From: Gigaspora margarita
Taxonomy: Eukaryota; Glomeromycota; Glomeromycetes; Diversisporales; Gigasporaceae
Direction: 5' to 3'
DNA: 64,000 nt
NCBI GenBank assembly: GCA_009809945.1
Contig: WTPW01000665.1
Coordinates: 56,813 to 120,812, forward strand
The stretch's first letter is position 1. Every line of letters starts with the position of its first letter. Positions 11,544-25,575 of this stretch are shown in pieces. The translations under genes and the position numbers were made by a program. The notes under the pieces are model-generated. The model had not been told where the DNA came from. It saw only the letters and a program-made list of their open reading frames with translations, and searched no databases.

Positions 11544-12577
11544 TTTTATTTATATTTTAATTTGATTGTTTGAATTTAACATTTTCAGAGTTAAATTTCT
11601 TCTATTTATAGTAAATATTTAAGAATTTAAGAATTTAGAAGTTATTAATTTTTCAAAAATATTTAATTTTAACAAAAATAATTTCATATTGGAAACAACA
11701 AATTAGAATTACTTTTCTCACAGATCTTAAAAATTTATTAAAAATTACTTGGAATCTGATTTTTTGATCATACTTGTTTGATTTGGTACTAATTCAAAGA
11801 TCAGCTTTGAATAAATACCAAATAGAACAATTTAATAAAATACAATATAATTGAAAGTATCTTCTTGAAGATACAAAGGCAGAGTTAATGTTGTCTATAA
11901 AATAAAAGAAAATCTAATTCTAAAAGAAGATAACATCTTGAATTTTGCAATAGCACTCCTTTGAATAAAATAAAAAAATAAACAATAGAAAAATGAAAAT
12001 AAGTAAATTCACAAGCAAAATTTCACTTGTGAGTAACCAAAAGAAATTTTAAATAAAATAAAACAAAAAATTTTAAAATTGATCATGGTGAAAGATCAAT
12101 TAAAAATTACAAAAATGAATTTGCATGTAAACAATACATGCAAAAAACAAATTATTAAAATAATCTTGAAAGAATATATATAAAAAATAAAATAACATAA
12201 TCTTGAAAGAAAATAAAATAAATAAAAATAAAACAATAGAAAAATGAAAATAAATACAAACAATTATCTTGTTTGCATGCAAAGGACATTAAATAAAAAT
12301 ATTAATTAAATTAAAAAATAAATTAATTTTTATAAATTTTTTGATCTTCAAAAATACTCAAAGACAAATTTTTGAATTCTTTCTATATTTCTATTCTATT
12401 GTTCNATCTTTATATCTACTTCAACTTGTTCTTTAACAAGTTGAATATTTTCTTTATAAATATGAAAAGTATACCAAATATATCTGATAAATAAAAATAA
12501 AATAATAAAAAAAATAATTTTGTAAAGATAACTATCACTTCGTAAAGAAGCTATAAATTAAAATATAACAGGTTTAC
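11544..12577. other. No gene recognised
   Basis: About 1 kb of AT-rich sequence with repeated AATAAAATAAAA stretches and two near-identical pieces containing AAACAATAGAAAAATGAAAAT (about 11975 and 12230). The short frame at 12100-12282 is low complexity. An ambiguous base occurs at about 12405. Confidence 0.5.
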
Positions 12578-12924
12578 TAAAGTGCACCTATGGTGTTGAA
12601 CACTATGTTATACAAAACTATTAGAATAGCCAATCAAAATTTAAGATCAGATATANCATAAAATTTTGNTTTTTTTTGTTTATTTTTTAAAAAAACGCTT
12701 ATAACTTAAAATTTTGCTTATGAAACTGCCTTTGAGACTCTAATAAAAAAAATTTCTTGTTAAATTTTGTATATACTAATGCCCCGATAAAATTCTAGGC
12801 CTCACCCTAACCCTAAAGTAATTAAAATTTATTTTTTGTTTTATAAAAGTTTATTTTTTGTTTTTGTTACATGAATTTGCAAATCTAATTTACCTATGGT
12901 ATTCAACACCATAGGTGCACTTTA
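12578..12924. mobile_element. MITE with AAAGTGCACC ends
   Basis: About 347 bp with terminal inverted repeats AAAGTGCACCTATGGTGTTG at both ends. Non-coding. It contains CACCCTAACCCTAAAG, a two-unit telomere-like stretch. A target duplication is not clear. Two ambiguous bases occur inside. Confidence 0.78.
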
Positions 12925-13593
12925 TAATAACTGAAATATAAAATTATTAAATAAAATATAATTTCAATTAATAAACAAAATAAATATACCTACTAATAGT
13001 ATCTTTTAAATCTTTAATATTTTTTATTAAAATCTAATTTGTAGACTTCAAACTGTTAATTCTATTTTCATAATTATCAACATTTCATTGATATCCATTT
13101 AGTCTTGTCTCGTAATCCAAGACAGTTTAACAGAGAAATTTAATTCCATCTTCTTGTTGAACTTCTTGTACTTCAGAAACATTTTCAAAAGATATTTGTT
13201 AACTATTGTTGGATTTGCAATAAAATTCAGGTAATTGAAAGTTGAAGAAAAATTTAATACCCAATAAATACCTGTTTGAACAATTGCCTCCTCATATATT
13301 AGAGGAGAATCTGAACTGCTTCTTGTAGTAACAAAAGAAATACTTTCTGATTGTTGCGAATCAGAAAGATGTTCAAATTCCTCCTGCTGATTGGCTGGAA
13401 TTCTGCTAGATGATGTTCTGAATCATGAGCCTGAACGAGTATAAGACATGGTTAAATCAATAAGAAGAAATATGTAGATCAATGTGAAAAACATGTATTA
13501 GAATAAAAAATTTATGAGATTAGCAAATATTTTCTAAGGATCTTATACAAAAGAAATTCATTATCAGAGTTAAAGATAGGAATTAGTTAAAAA
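12925..13593. other. No gene recognised
   Basis: Spacer. The minus strand has short Gln/Glu/Ser-rich frames (for example around 13150-13440) but with stops and no motif. A decayed gene is possible but not supported. Confidence 0.4.
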
Positions 13594-14204
13594 TTTTTAG
13601 TTAATTAGTTAGTCGACTAAAACTATTAGTCGTCGACTGACTAAAAATCGACTAATTCAATTAATTAACTAATCAATTAGTCAATTAGTCAACTAATCGA
13701 TTAGTCGACTAATCAATTAGTCAACTAATCGACTAATTGATTAGTTGACTAATCAATTAGTCGACTAATCGACTAATTGACTAATCGACTAGTCGATTAG
13801 TTGACTAATTGACTAGTCGATTGGTCAATTAGTTGACTAATCGACTAATCGACTAGTTAATTAGTCGATTAGTTGATTAATCGATTAGTTGATTAATTGG
13901 CTAGTCAATAAATATACAAAAAAAAATGAATACCAGAAATATAGTAATAAAAATATGAAATAGATAATTAATTTAATCAACTAATTGACTAATTGACTAA
14001 TTGATTAATCAACTAATTGATTAGTCAACTAATCGACTAGTCGACTAATCAACTAATTGACTAATTGACTAATCAACTAATTGACTAATCGACTAGTTGA
14101 CTAATCGACTAATCGACTAATCGACTAATCGACTAATCAATCAACTGACTATGAAAAAATTTAGTCGATTAGTCAACTAATCGTTGACTAATCGACTAAT
14201 AACT
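13594..14204. repeat. Satellite of ATTAGTCGACTAAT units
   Basis: About 600 bp of head-to-tail and inverted 6-12-bp units built from TTAGTCGAC, CGACTAAT and CAATTAGT, interrupted at about 13911-13975 by unrelated sequence. Every unit is near-palindromic, so either strand can fold into many alternative hairpins. Confidence 0.92.
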
Positions 14205-15099
14205 ATATAATTCCTATTCTTAATTAGAGTGATCAATAATTAAGCCACATAGGTATTGTTTTGTAAATATTTATTTGGTAAATACTAATTGCATATCATT
14301 GACTTTCTATTTATAGCTTATCTGAAACATTAATCAAAACTAATAAAATTGAACAAATTACAAATGCCAAGATTGAATAGAATGAGATCTGATTAATTAT
14401 CAGGATTTTTATTTGTTTTAGAAAGATAAATATTACAAATTACTGCAACTTAGATAATCTAATACAAACAACAAAAAAAGAATACTACTAAATAAATATA
14501 GCCCAAAACCAGATTAAAATATTTATCAGATCTATTTTAAACTAACTAAAGATAACTTGACACATATTTTTGAAGCTAAAAGTAAATAATTATCTAAAGT
14601 AACAAGTAAAAGCTGTAATTCAATAATACAATTATTATTATTTGGGATTTAATATTCAAAACTAAAAGAAATTTTTCAAGGGGGTCTTGAGAACAACCAA
14701 CCAATTCTAATTTTCCATTCCTTATTGACTAATTATATTCAATAAAAAATTGAAATTAAATAATTATTCATATGAAATAGTGCAACTGTTTATCATCTAT
14801 GTTCAATGTTAATCAATTAATATTGATTGCTTTATTTCTTTAATTTTGGGGTAGTGTTGAAATGCTCATAAATAAAATTATTAATGCTGATCTAATTATG
14901 ATTTTTACAAAAATCATCAACATTTTAGAATTTTGAATTTGTTGATTATATAATTTAAATTATTAATTTTGAGTAAAATAGGAGTTATTTTTTACAGATT
15001 CTAAATATCATTACTTTTTATTTATTCAAAAAAGGCTTATCGCAATAAGTCTATATTTGGTTATATGATTGTATTTATCTAATATCAACTAATAATTCT
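14205..15099. other. No gene recognised
   Basis: AT-rich spacer with no open frame above 60 codons and no repeat boundary that I can place. Confidence 0.5.
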
Positions 15100-15530
15100 A
15101 AATTTAGTAATGTTATTACCACCTGTTTATCTGATATCAAACCAAATAATCAACAATTTTGTAGATCTGTAACTGATATTGATATATTTGTTTATGATTT
15201 GTCTGATATCAACAAACGTCGAATAATCAACAATTTTGCAGATCTATTAAACAAATACCTGAATGATTAACAATTTTGCAGACTTATCAGTAACACCTGA
15301 ATGATTGACAATTTTGTAAATTTGCTATCCATATTTAGATATATTTGTTTACGATTGCTTATCAACGATTACACCTATCAATTTATTAGCAAACACCGAA
15401 TGATTAACAATTTTGCAGATCTATTATCTATAATTAGATATATTTGTTTACGATTGCACTTATGATTGCACCTATCTAATTTATCAGCAAATGCCAAATA
15501 ATCGCCAATTTTGCAGATTTATTGTTTTCT
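15100..15530. repeat. Imperfect tandem repeat with AACAATTTTGCAGATCT
   Basis: About five diverged units of roughly 60-110 bp, each with a version of AATAATCAACAATTTTGCAGATC and several with GATATATTTGTTTACGATTG. Non-coding. It lies directly upstream of the small secreted or membrane protein gene at 15600. Confidence 0.65.
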
Positions 15531-15599
15531 AAATTGTATTTTTTTAATAACTAATAAAATTATAAATATGTGAGGTTTATCTTTTGTTTGTAGATAAAC

Positions 15600-15812
15600 A
15601 TGAAAATTCTCATCTTTTTTTTAATCATTTTGTTTATTTGTAATATGTTGCAACAAAATGATGTTGTCATAGTTATCGAACCTTATCCCATGCTTTCTAG
15701 ATTAGTTACATGGGATTACATAGCACAAAGATACAAGCCAATCTTAAATAAAAATGGGAAAATGACAAATCAATACCATGGCAGAATTTTTATAAAGAGA
15801 TTATCAAGATGA
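15600..15812 (+). CDS. Small protein with N-terminal hydrophobic segment
   Basis: A 70-codon frame opening MKILIFFLIILFICN, a signal peptide or single membrane anchor. It ends at TGA, but protein-like sequence goes on in the same frame (PGGA, then after a TAA, KAKGPDPGQRTQFN) to about 15930. The gene may therefore once have been about 110 codons. An AATTATAAATATGTGAGG box lies about 40 bases upstream. No family is recognised. It may be intact and short, or truncated by nonsense changes. Confidence 0.45.
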   Translation: MKILIFFLIILFICNMLQQNDVVIVIEPYPMLSRLVTWDYIAQRYKPILNKNGKMTNQYHGRIFIKRLSR

Positions 15813-16058
15813 CCAGGTGGCGCTTCCTAATATATTCCTGTACACAAAGCTAAAGGACCCGATCCAGGACAAAGAACCCAATTCAACGCCAAGAAGAAGA
15901 AGATGAAATCATTAATTTTTTTTAAGTTTTTCAAGTAAAATTTTGTAAAAATTTTAATAGTTTTATTTTTATTTTTTAATATATATAATTTTTAATATTT
16001 AAAAATATTAAAAATTTAAAAAAAATTTATTAATAAAAATTAAATAAAATAAAAAAAA

Positions 16059-16241
16059 TTATTTAATATTTTTAATTTCTTCGCTAACTTTTAAAATTTT
16101 TTCTGTTTTTATATCTAATGGATCTTCTTGTTTATAACTTACTTCAAAATTTTCTAATAACACATGTATATGTTGAGTTGCTTTATTAATAATTTCTCTC
16201 TGTCTAGTATTTTCATTTTGTAAATTTGTATTTTCTGCCAT
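16059..16241 (-). CDS. Small coiled-coil protein, 60 aa
   Basis: ATG start at 16241, ending at TAA. The product is Glu/Lys/Asn-rich (MAENTNLQNENTRQREII), fully helical and charged. It follows the coiled-coil frame at 16246-16446 with 4 bases between them. The two may be one gene split by a shift, since both are coiled-coil and contiguous. Confidence 0.45.
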   Translation of the reverse strand: MAENTNLQNENTRQREIINKATQHIHVLLENFEVSYKQEDPLDIKTEKILKVSEEIKNIK

Positions 16242-16245
16242 AAAT

Positions 16246-16446
16246 TTAATTTTCAGTTAATAATTTTGCATTTTCGTCTGTTAATTTATTATTTTCTTTT
16301 TTTAATTCTTCGTTTTCTTTTTTTAATGTTTTGTTTTCTTTTTTATTTTCTTTTAATGCTTTGTTCTCTTTTTTTAAATGTTCATTTTTAGCTCTTAATT
16401 GAGTTATCAGATCTTGTATCTGATTAACTTGTCATGAGTTTGACAT
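16246..16446 (-). pseudogene. Coiled-coil frame with an early TGA
   Basis: Opens MSNS, then an in-frame TGA, then about 60 codons of heptad-like Leu/Lys/Glu/Asn repeats (LKKENKALKENKKENKTLKK) to TAA at 16246. It is either a pseudogene or a case where TGA is read through. No enzyme motif is present. Its partner is probably the adjoining frame at 16059. Confidence 0.45.
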
Positions 16447-17074
16447 CTTTATTAAAATAAAAATTATATGCTTATTTTATTAATTTCTTCTAAAAATTTT
16501 AACAATAAATCAAATTTTTGTTCTATATTATTATCTTTTTTAAAAAGTATTTGTAATTTCATTAAAATTTTTTTAATTTTATTTTATTTTTTTTTTGAAT
16601 AGATTAACCAAATTTTAATAAATCTTAAAGTTCTGTTTGATATAAATAAAAGTTTAGAAGAAAAACTGAATAAAATACTTAAAGTTAGCAAAAATTTTAA
16701 GGAATGCAAAGTTTAGAAGATAAAACAACTTGAAGTTTAAAAAAAATAATAATAAAAATCATAATAATTATAACAATAACAATTATGATAACATGCCAGA
16801 TAACTTTTTCGATATTAATTAAATTTTTTATTATTTTTTATTTATTTTTTATTTTTTTTTATATTTGTTTTTATTTTTTTTATTATCAAATAAAAATTAT
16901 ATAATTATCATTACGTATCTGATAAATTAAATTATTTTAAAAAAATAAAAATTTTTATTGTTTTTTTGATCATTTTTATTTGTCATGTTAGTGTATATGT
17001 TGATTGTAAACATGTGTCATCAAAATGTGGCTGTCGCAAACTTAGAAAAGAATTATAAAGTAATAATATAAATA
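16447..17074. other. No gene recognised
   Basis: Very AT-rich, with poly-T/poly-A runs (16560-16600, 16820-16890) and a direct (AAT/AAC)n stretch near 16745-16790. Nothing coding is supported. Confidence 0.5.
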
Positions 17075-18003
17075 GGGAATTGCTATTTCCACCATGGTAT
17101 TTTGCTATTTCCACCATGGTTATACAAGATTTTCTATTTTTAGAATTAATATAATATATTATAAAATTATATTCTAACTTTATCTTTAACTCTAACCCTA
17201 ACCCTAACCTTAAAACTCTAATGGAAGTTAAATTATCAAAATTGGCCTGGTAGATTCCAAGATACTTGGGATCAAAGAAGAGAACATAAGGATCGACAAA
17301 TCCACTGTTATACAAACTATTTATTTTCTTTACATACGTTTTGAAACATTTTTTTATTGTAGTAAAAAATTTTACTAAGAAACTAATAAATATTGTCTTA
17401 AAAAACTAGCATTTTTTTGAGCAAAAGAACAACTTTAATTAAGAGCCAAAAGTCAATTGTAATAATAAAATTCTGCGCAAATCATGATTTTTCGTTGACA
17501 GCTTTTTTTAACTTGGATTTGTTTTTCTTTACATACGTTTGAAACGTTTTTTTATCGTAATGAAAATTTTTACTAAGAAAATAATAAATTACGTCTTAAG
17601 AAACTAGCATTTTTTTGAGTCAAAGAATAACTTTTCTTAAGAGCCCAAAGCCAATTATCATAATAAAATTCTGCGCAAATCATAATTTTTCGTTTGATAG
17701 CCTTTTCTAGCTTTGTGTAACAGTAAATTTGCTGATCCTTATGTTCTCTTCTTTGATCTCAAGTATCTTGGGATTCACCAGCCCGATTTTGATGATTTAA
17801 CTACCATTAGAATCAGGAAAATAAGCTTTATAACTTTCAATTAGAAGCCAAAGAAGGTTTACTTATTAGTTTTTAGGGTTAGGGTTAGGGTTAGGATTAA
17901 AGTCAGAAGTAGAATTAGATATATTATTTTAATTCTAAAAATAGAAAATCTTGTGTAACCATAGTGGAAATAGCAAAATACTATGGTGAAAATAACAATT
18001 TCC
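17075..18003. mobile_element. GGGAATTGC element with subterminal telomere-like repeats
   Basis: A 929-bp element with inverted ends GGGAATTGCTATTTCCACCA and a perfect 8-bp duplication TATAAATA (17067-17074, 18004-18011). The left arm holds CTAACCCTAACCCTAACC (about 17190); the right arm holds the inverse, TTAGGGTTAGGGTTAGGG (about 17876). Inside the arms are further inverted blocks (TTTCTTTACATACGTTT). No transposase is encoded. A sister copy, 52524-53510, lies inside another element. Confidence 0.88.
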
Positions 18004-18130
18004 TATAAATAATATAATATAAATTTCTTTTGATTTTCTTTTTTTTCGATAATTTTGCTAATATTTTTTACTCATTTAAAGGTTTTTTGTCTAGCAAAAA
18101 AGTTAATAACAAGTAAGTTTTAATATTATA

Positions 18131-18304
18131 CAGTCAGACCTCTCTAAATGCAAGTTGTTGGGCCAAACTTTTGACAGCTTGCATTTAGAGAACAATAAAA
18201 AAAATTGCATTTATAGAGGTTAGAAATATACTTGGGCCAGAATTTAAGGTTGCATTTAGAGAGGTGTTGCATTTAGGGGGGTTGCATTTAGAGAGGTCTG
18301 ACTG
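18131..18304. mobile_element. pogo-like MITE 1
   Basis: 174 bp, ends CAGTCAGACCTCTCTAAATG and the reverse complement, inserted at TA with TA duplicated on both sides. The CAGTCAGACC end and TA target fit the pogo/Tc1-mariner group. Related to the insert at 44956-45296. Confidence 0.88.
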
Positions 18305-18509
18305 TATTTATAAAATATTATTAGTATTAATTAACAACAACAAAAAAGAATTAATGAGCTCGAAGAATTTATCAACCTCTATATACAACAAAAAATAATG
18401 TTTTATATTTATAAATTTTTAAAATTTTTTATTAAACATGCAATATTATACTTTATCATTATTTTTTATTTTTCTTTTATTCAAAAACTATTATATAACA
18501 GCTTTATTA

Positions 18510-18826
18510 CCGTATATTCCCAAAAATAAGCTACTCCGAAAATAAGCAACCCCCCTGATTTTTTTCAAAAATCTCAAAAAACGCGTTAGCAGTTGCTACA
18601 TATAAAAGTCTAAATTTTACTAAGTAAACCTCAAAAGTGCCATTAAGTAAACTTGTTCAAAATACAAAAATACACTTAAAGTAAAAATTTCATAGCATTT
18701 GGATAACTTTTTATTAGTACGTTTTTCAATTTTTCAAAAAATTCAACAATTCGAAAATAAGCAACCCCCCATTTTTTCGTGTAATTTTTGCCCCAAAAAA
18801 GGTTGCTTATTTTCGGGAATATATGG
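18510..18826. mobile_element. CCGTATATTCCC MITE
   Basis: 317 bp, ends CCGTATATTCCCAAAAATAA and its near complement, TA on both sides. The interior shares AAGTAAACTTGTTCA and the long-arm sequences with the fold-back repeats at 5207, 20876 and 54110. Frames inside it are not genes. Confidence 0.82.
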
Positions 18827-19093
18827 TACATGTTATCATGTGTACTGTACTGGTATAAGAAATTTCACAGAATGTTGTTGTGATGATGATGAGTAAGTCA
18901 AGCCAACTTCAATAAATACAAAATATTATTAAAGAAAAAAACAAACGAATCAAAGAACTTGAAGACTATATTAATTTTAGTAAACAAGAAAAAAAAGTTT
19001 TATGTTATATTTTCTTCAAATCATGGTTTAATTTTTGTCTAGAAATCGCAAAACATATCATATTATGTATACTCATTGTGATAATTTTTATGA
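18827..19093. other. No gene recognised
   Basis: Short spacer. A weak plus-strand Glu/Lys frame (about 18890-19020) is open in part but too short to call. Confidence 0.4.
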
Positions 19094-19247
19094 GGGCCAT
19101 GTCATTAATTACCTGATTATTTTTTATCAGAGGCCTACCCTCTCCCTCTTCTTTAATATATATATAGTCAGGTTCTTATATATAATTTCAACTTTTTTTA
19201 CCCCCTCCCCCCCTAAAAATCATCTGATTTTTGTCACTCCTCTTACT
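19094..19247 (-). repeat. Dispersed repeat, inverse of 9845-10015
   Basis: Reverse-complement copy of the segment at 9845-10015, including the pyrimidine-rich CCTACCCTCTCCCTCTTCTT run. The 101-codon frame over it is an artefact of the repeat. Confidence 0.7.
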
Positions 19248-19751
19248 ATTAATTATTATTTTTTTCTGTATAGTAGTAATACTTTTGTATATCAGATTAG
19301 AAACCACCGTTTAAGTTTTTTTACAGGATTATTTTTATAAATTTTATTTTTAATAAATTTAATAAATAACTATTAAATAATTATACATCTCAAACTATAC
19401 TTTGCAAAAAAATTAAATACAAGAGTAGCCATATAAATTGATAAAATATTTAATAATAAATAAATAATTATATTTAGTAAAAAAATTTTGGTCTGTTTTA
19501 ATCTCAATCGATAGTTTTTTCACATTAATTCTTGAATGTCTATCTCAAGTTCATCAATTCTAACCATTAATTGATTATTTAAGTTTTGCAAACCTTTGTT
19601 ATCATTCACCAAAGTAATATTTTTTTATAAAAGATGTTCTTTGATTATTTTTTTTATTATTATTTATACTTCCAACCTGTCAAAAATGTTTCCAATTCTT
19701 TTATTAAGTTCAAGGTCTGATTCTCAATTTACCAAAATCAAATAAACTATA
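19248..19751. other. Spacer before the 19.8-23 kb gene
   Basis: No gene is certain. On the minus strand, short Leu/Asn-rich pieces can be read at about 19510-19690, but with stops. Confidence 0.4.
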
Positions 19752-19868
19752 TTAATATAATATTGTTGCGTTATTATCAAAAAAATTAACATCTAAAATC
19801 GTTAATTTTCTATATCCAGTTAAATCATTTGCTAGATAATAATTGCTGATATTTTTTAAAATTAAACT

Positions 19869-22959
<3,091 letters not shown>

Positions 22960-23326
22960 TTTAATTAAAAACTTGTTGATTAAAGAGGTTATTTATATTT
23001 ATTTTTTAATTAAATAATGCTGATAATTAGAGAAAACCAACAATTGAAAAAAAAGAAAATTATATTTTTTTAAACTGAATAAATAAAATATTTTTAAAAA
23101 ACTATTTGTTCAATTGAAAAAAGAAAATAAGTTAATTTTTTTATTATTGTGTATTTAAAAAGATATTTATTTTAAAACCTGAATAAACAAAAAATTATTT
23201 GTTGAGGCGAGAAAAACCAACAATTGAAAAAAGAAAATAATATTATTAAAAAATCTATTTCTTGTAACACTTTTGCATTATCAAAAAAAGAGTCTTTATG
23301 GGCTGACTACCAGAAAAATTGTATTT

Positions 23327-24147
23327 TTATACTTCCTCAACATCACCACCATGAAAAATTAATGATGTGCTGCAATTTCTATCACTAGTACTGAAATTTT
23401 CACTAAATTTAATAGGATTCTCTTTTTTTAACTGTTTATATTCATACATCCAATTGAAATAATCAACAAAAAAAACAAGCGCATAATTTTCTTTGTTAAA
23501 CAACAAAACATCACTTCATCATTTTCCAACAAAAAAACCTTCAATTTATTCAATTCCAAACATAAGATTATTTTATGGTGTTGAAATTAACAACTATTGC
23601 ATGGAATCTCAATCTCTGTAGCCAAAACAGAATTTATATACTCGCGAAATTGAAAATGCTGAATATCACCATCAACAATAATATCTTCTGTCGCAGGAGT
23701 AGGATTTATGACAGTATCTCTATCACACACTTCCACAATAAAAACTTTAAAAATAAAAGAATCCCTTAATGGAGTTATTTGAGTATGAGTCAATTGTTTT
23801 AATTTTACTCCGGTTGGTATTCTAATCCTTGATTCTCTATTGGTATTATGATAAGTTGTAAATTTCATATAAACGAAAACATCATGCAACTCTATCTTGC
23901 TCTGATTTTTTTTTACACTTTGGAACAATCTGAAATACGAAAAACGTTTATCTAATGGTGCATATGTAATAGCTTCTCTAGCATCCGTTTCTACTACTTT
24001 AGGTTCAAAACTAGCAGTTTGATTAACTAAAATATTAGAATCTCTCTTAGTTCAGCACATGTTTAATTTACTTTTGCTAACACAAGTTCCAACAACACAA
24101 GTAGTAACTTTATCAAGGCTTTTCGAAACCAAATTTGTTGAAATCAT
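23327..24147 (-). pseudogene. Paralogue 1 of an unknown protein pair
   Basis: ATG at 24147, end at 23327, about 273 codons, with one TGA near the start (after NMC), a TAA and a frameshift in the last third. The middle (113 codons, 23587-23928) is open and rich in beta-strand-like sequence. Near the C-terminus, NYALVFFVDYFNWMYEYK matches NYALVIIVDYIDWMYQFK of the next gene, so the two are tandem duplicates. Their modest size, beta-rich middle and lack of enzyme motifs would suit a capsid protein, but that is only a guess. A TATAAATA box lies at 24177-24184. Confidence 0.55.
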
Positions 24148-24176
24148 TTTTATTTATCAAAAAAAAGAAACTCTCA

Positions 24177-24184
24177 TATTTATA
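24177..24184 (-). promoter_or_regulatory. TATA-like box
   Basis: TATAAATA on the minus strand, about 30 bases upstream of the ATG at 24147. Similar boxes stand close upstream of other genes in the 10-27 kb and 50-59 kb regions. Confidence 0.45.
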
Positions 24185-24261
24185 TATATTTTTAAAAATC
24201 AATTTGCTTGCACTAAGAAAAAGTTTTAGATACTAAGATAATTGCCAAAATATGTTTTTGT

Positions 24262-25170
24262 CTAAGGATTATCTTCTTTGTCACAACAATCAGTAATAGA
24301 TTTTAACAATGCATTATATATCGGCCCATGTTTCATATCGTGACGCCATGCATACTCAATATACCTACCGCTAAAAAATGACAGAATACCTGATGTTCTC
24401 CTTTCAGAATTAAAATTCATGCCAAGTTGTCTAATTTCTGAATTTTCATCTTTTGTTGTCTTCGCTTAAATTGATACATCCAATCTATATAATCGACAAT
24501 TATCACTAAAGCATAATTCACTTTATCAAATGTTCTCTATTTGCCTTCTTCTTTTGAGTTTACACAAACACGCAACTTTTTAAGATCAATACACATTGCA
24601 ACCTCATCGTATGTAAATTGACAATTGGAATACTTAACAACCAAAGTTTGTTTTAGTCACGACTTAACTGATTCCCTGAACTGAATTCTTTTCAAATTCT
24701 TATCAATTAAAAGATCATCAAGTGTCAGATTCTCAACTTCAAATCACATATCTCCACAATGTGAAAATGAATCATTATAGGACTTAACAAAGTTGTAATA
24801 ATGGTATTATCCTGTTTTGTTGGTAAATTATATGTATTACCATGTACCAGTGAATAATATGTCATTAACTTTAAATGAATGGTAATATTATGTAATTCCA
24901 AATTATTGAAAGGATCTGTATTTGTCTGAAATAGTCTTGTATAAAATAATCTTTGCCAAATAGTATCAAAATAATAAACCTTATCATTATTTCCCGTATC
25001 AATATGTGAAACAAAAGTAATCTTTTCTGCTTGTACTCCTATCTCCCTCTCGAGTCTACATATATGCTCTTTTGTCTCATTAGCGCAAAATCCTATATTG
25101 CACATATTACCTTTGATTCGTTTAATATTTGTAGGAGTCTGAGATGATTTTCTTCTCTTAATGGCAGGCA
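24262..25170 (-). pseudogene. Paralogue 2 of an unknown protein pair
   Basis: The probable start is the ATG at 25170 (MPAIKRRKSSQTP); the longer frame from 25198 uses a non-ATG start. The N-terminus is basic (KRRK), then a long beta-rich region. The gene is broken by a frameshift near 24730, a TGA, a TAG and a second shift near 24450, and ends at 24262. Its C-terminal NYALVIIVDYIDWMYQFK block ties it to the preceding paralogue. The basic N-terminus and beta-rich body resemble small viral coat proteins in general layout, but I see no diagnostic motif, so function stays open. Confidence 0.55.
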
Positions 25171-25294
25171 TTTGAACAACCACAACTCTTGCAATCAATT
25201 TTTTTCAATGATGTCTTAACTAATAATTTTTTTTAGATTTTTTTGTTGTTTTTTTGTTTTTGATAAATTTTTTTTAGTAGATGACTTCTTTTGT

Positions 25295-25537
25295 CTAGTG
25301 AAAGCCAGTTTGATTAAAATAATTCACAATAATCATAGCAGTTTTTTGTATCAAATTCAAACAAAAATGTTTGAAAAAAGTTAACAATAATCTAATATTC
25401 TCAAAATTGTACTCAAACAAATTAATATGAAAAATAAAAATTGAATAAATGATAAGAGATAACAAAATATTCTGTAAAAATGAAATGACTAAATCTAACT
25501 TCAATCTCGAGCGATTATATTTTTCACAAAACTCCAA
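25295..25537 (-). CDS. Small membrane protein, about 80 aa
   Basis: Open frame with two long hydrophobic stretches (VISFLQNILLSLIIYSIFIF and LLLTFFKHFCL). The frame begins at TTG after an upstream TAA, with no ATG at the start, so the start codon may be lost or the frame fortuitous. A TATATAAATAT box is present about 50 bases upstream. No family recognised. Confidence 0.35.
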   Translation of the reverse strand: MEFCEKYNRSRLKLDLVISFLQNILLSLIIYSIFIFHINLFEYNFENIRLLLTFFKHFCLNLIQKTAMIIVNYFNQTGFH

Positions 25538-25575
25538 ATCTATTTATTTTTAAAAAGACAAAACAAAGATGATAT

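Noticed and set aside
17170-17230. A true chromosome end from CCCTAA repeats
   Set aside because: Only a few units, in both orientations, inside target-duplicated mobile elements.
18699-18896. 65-codon frame with Cys residues
   Set aside because: Most of it is the right half of the CCGTATATTCCC MITE.
23327-25170. Naming the paralogues as viral capsid proteins
   Set aside because: Only general features agree; no motif is diagnostic, so they are left as unknown.
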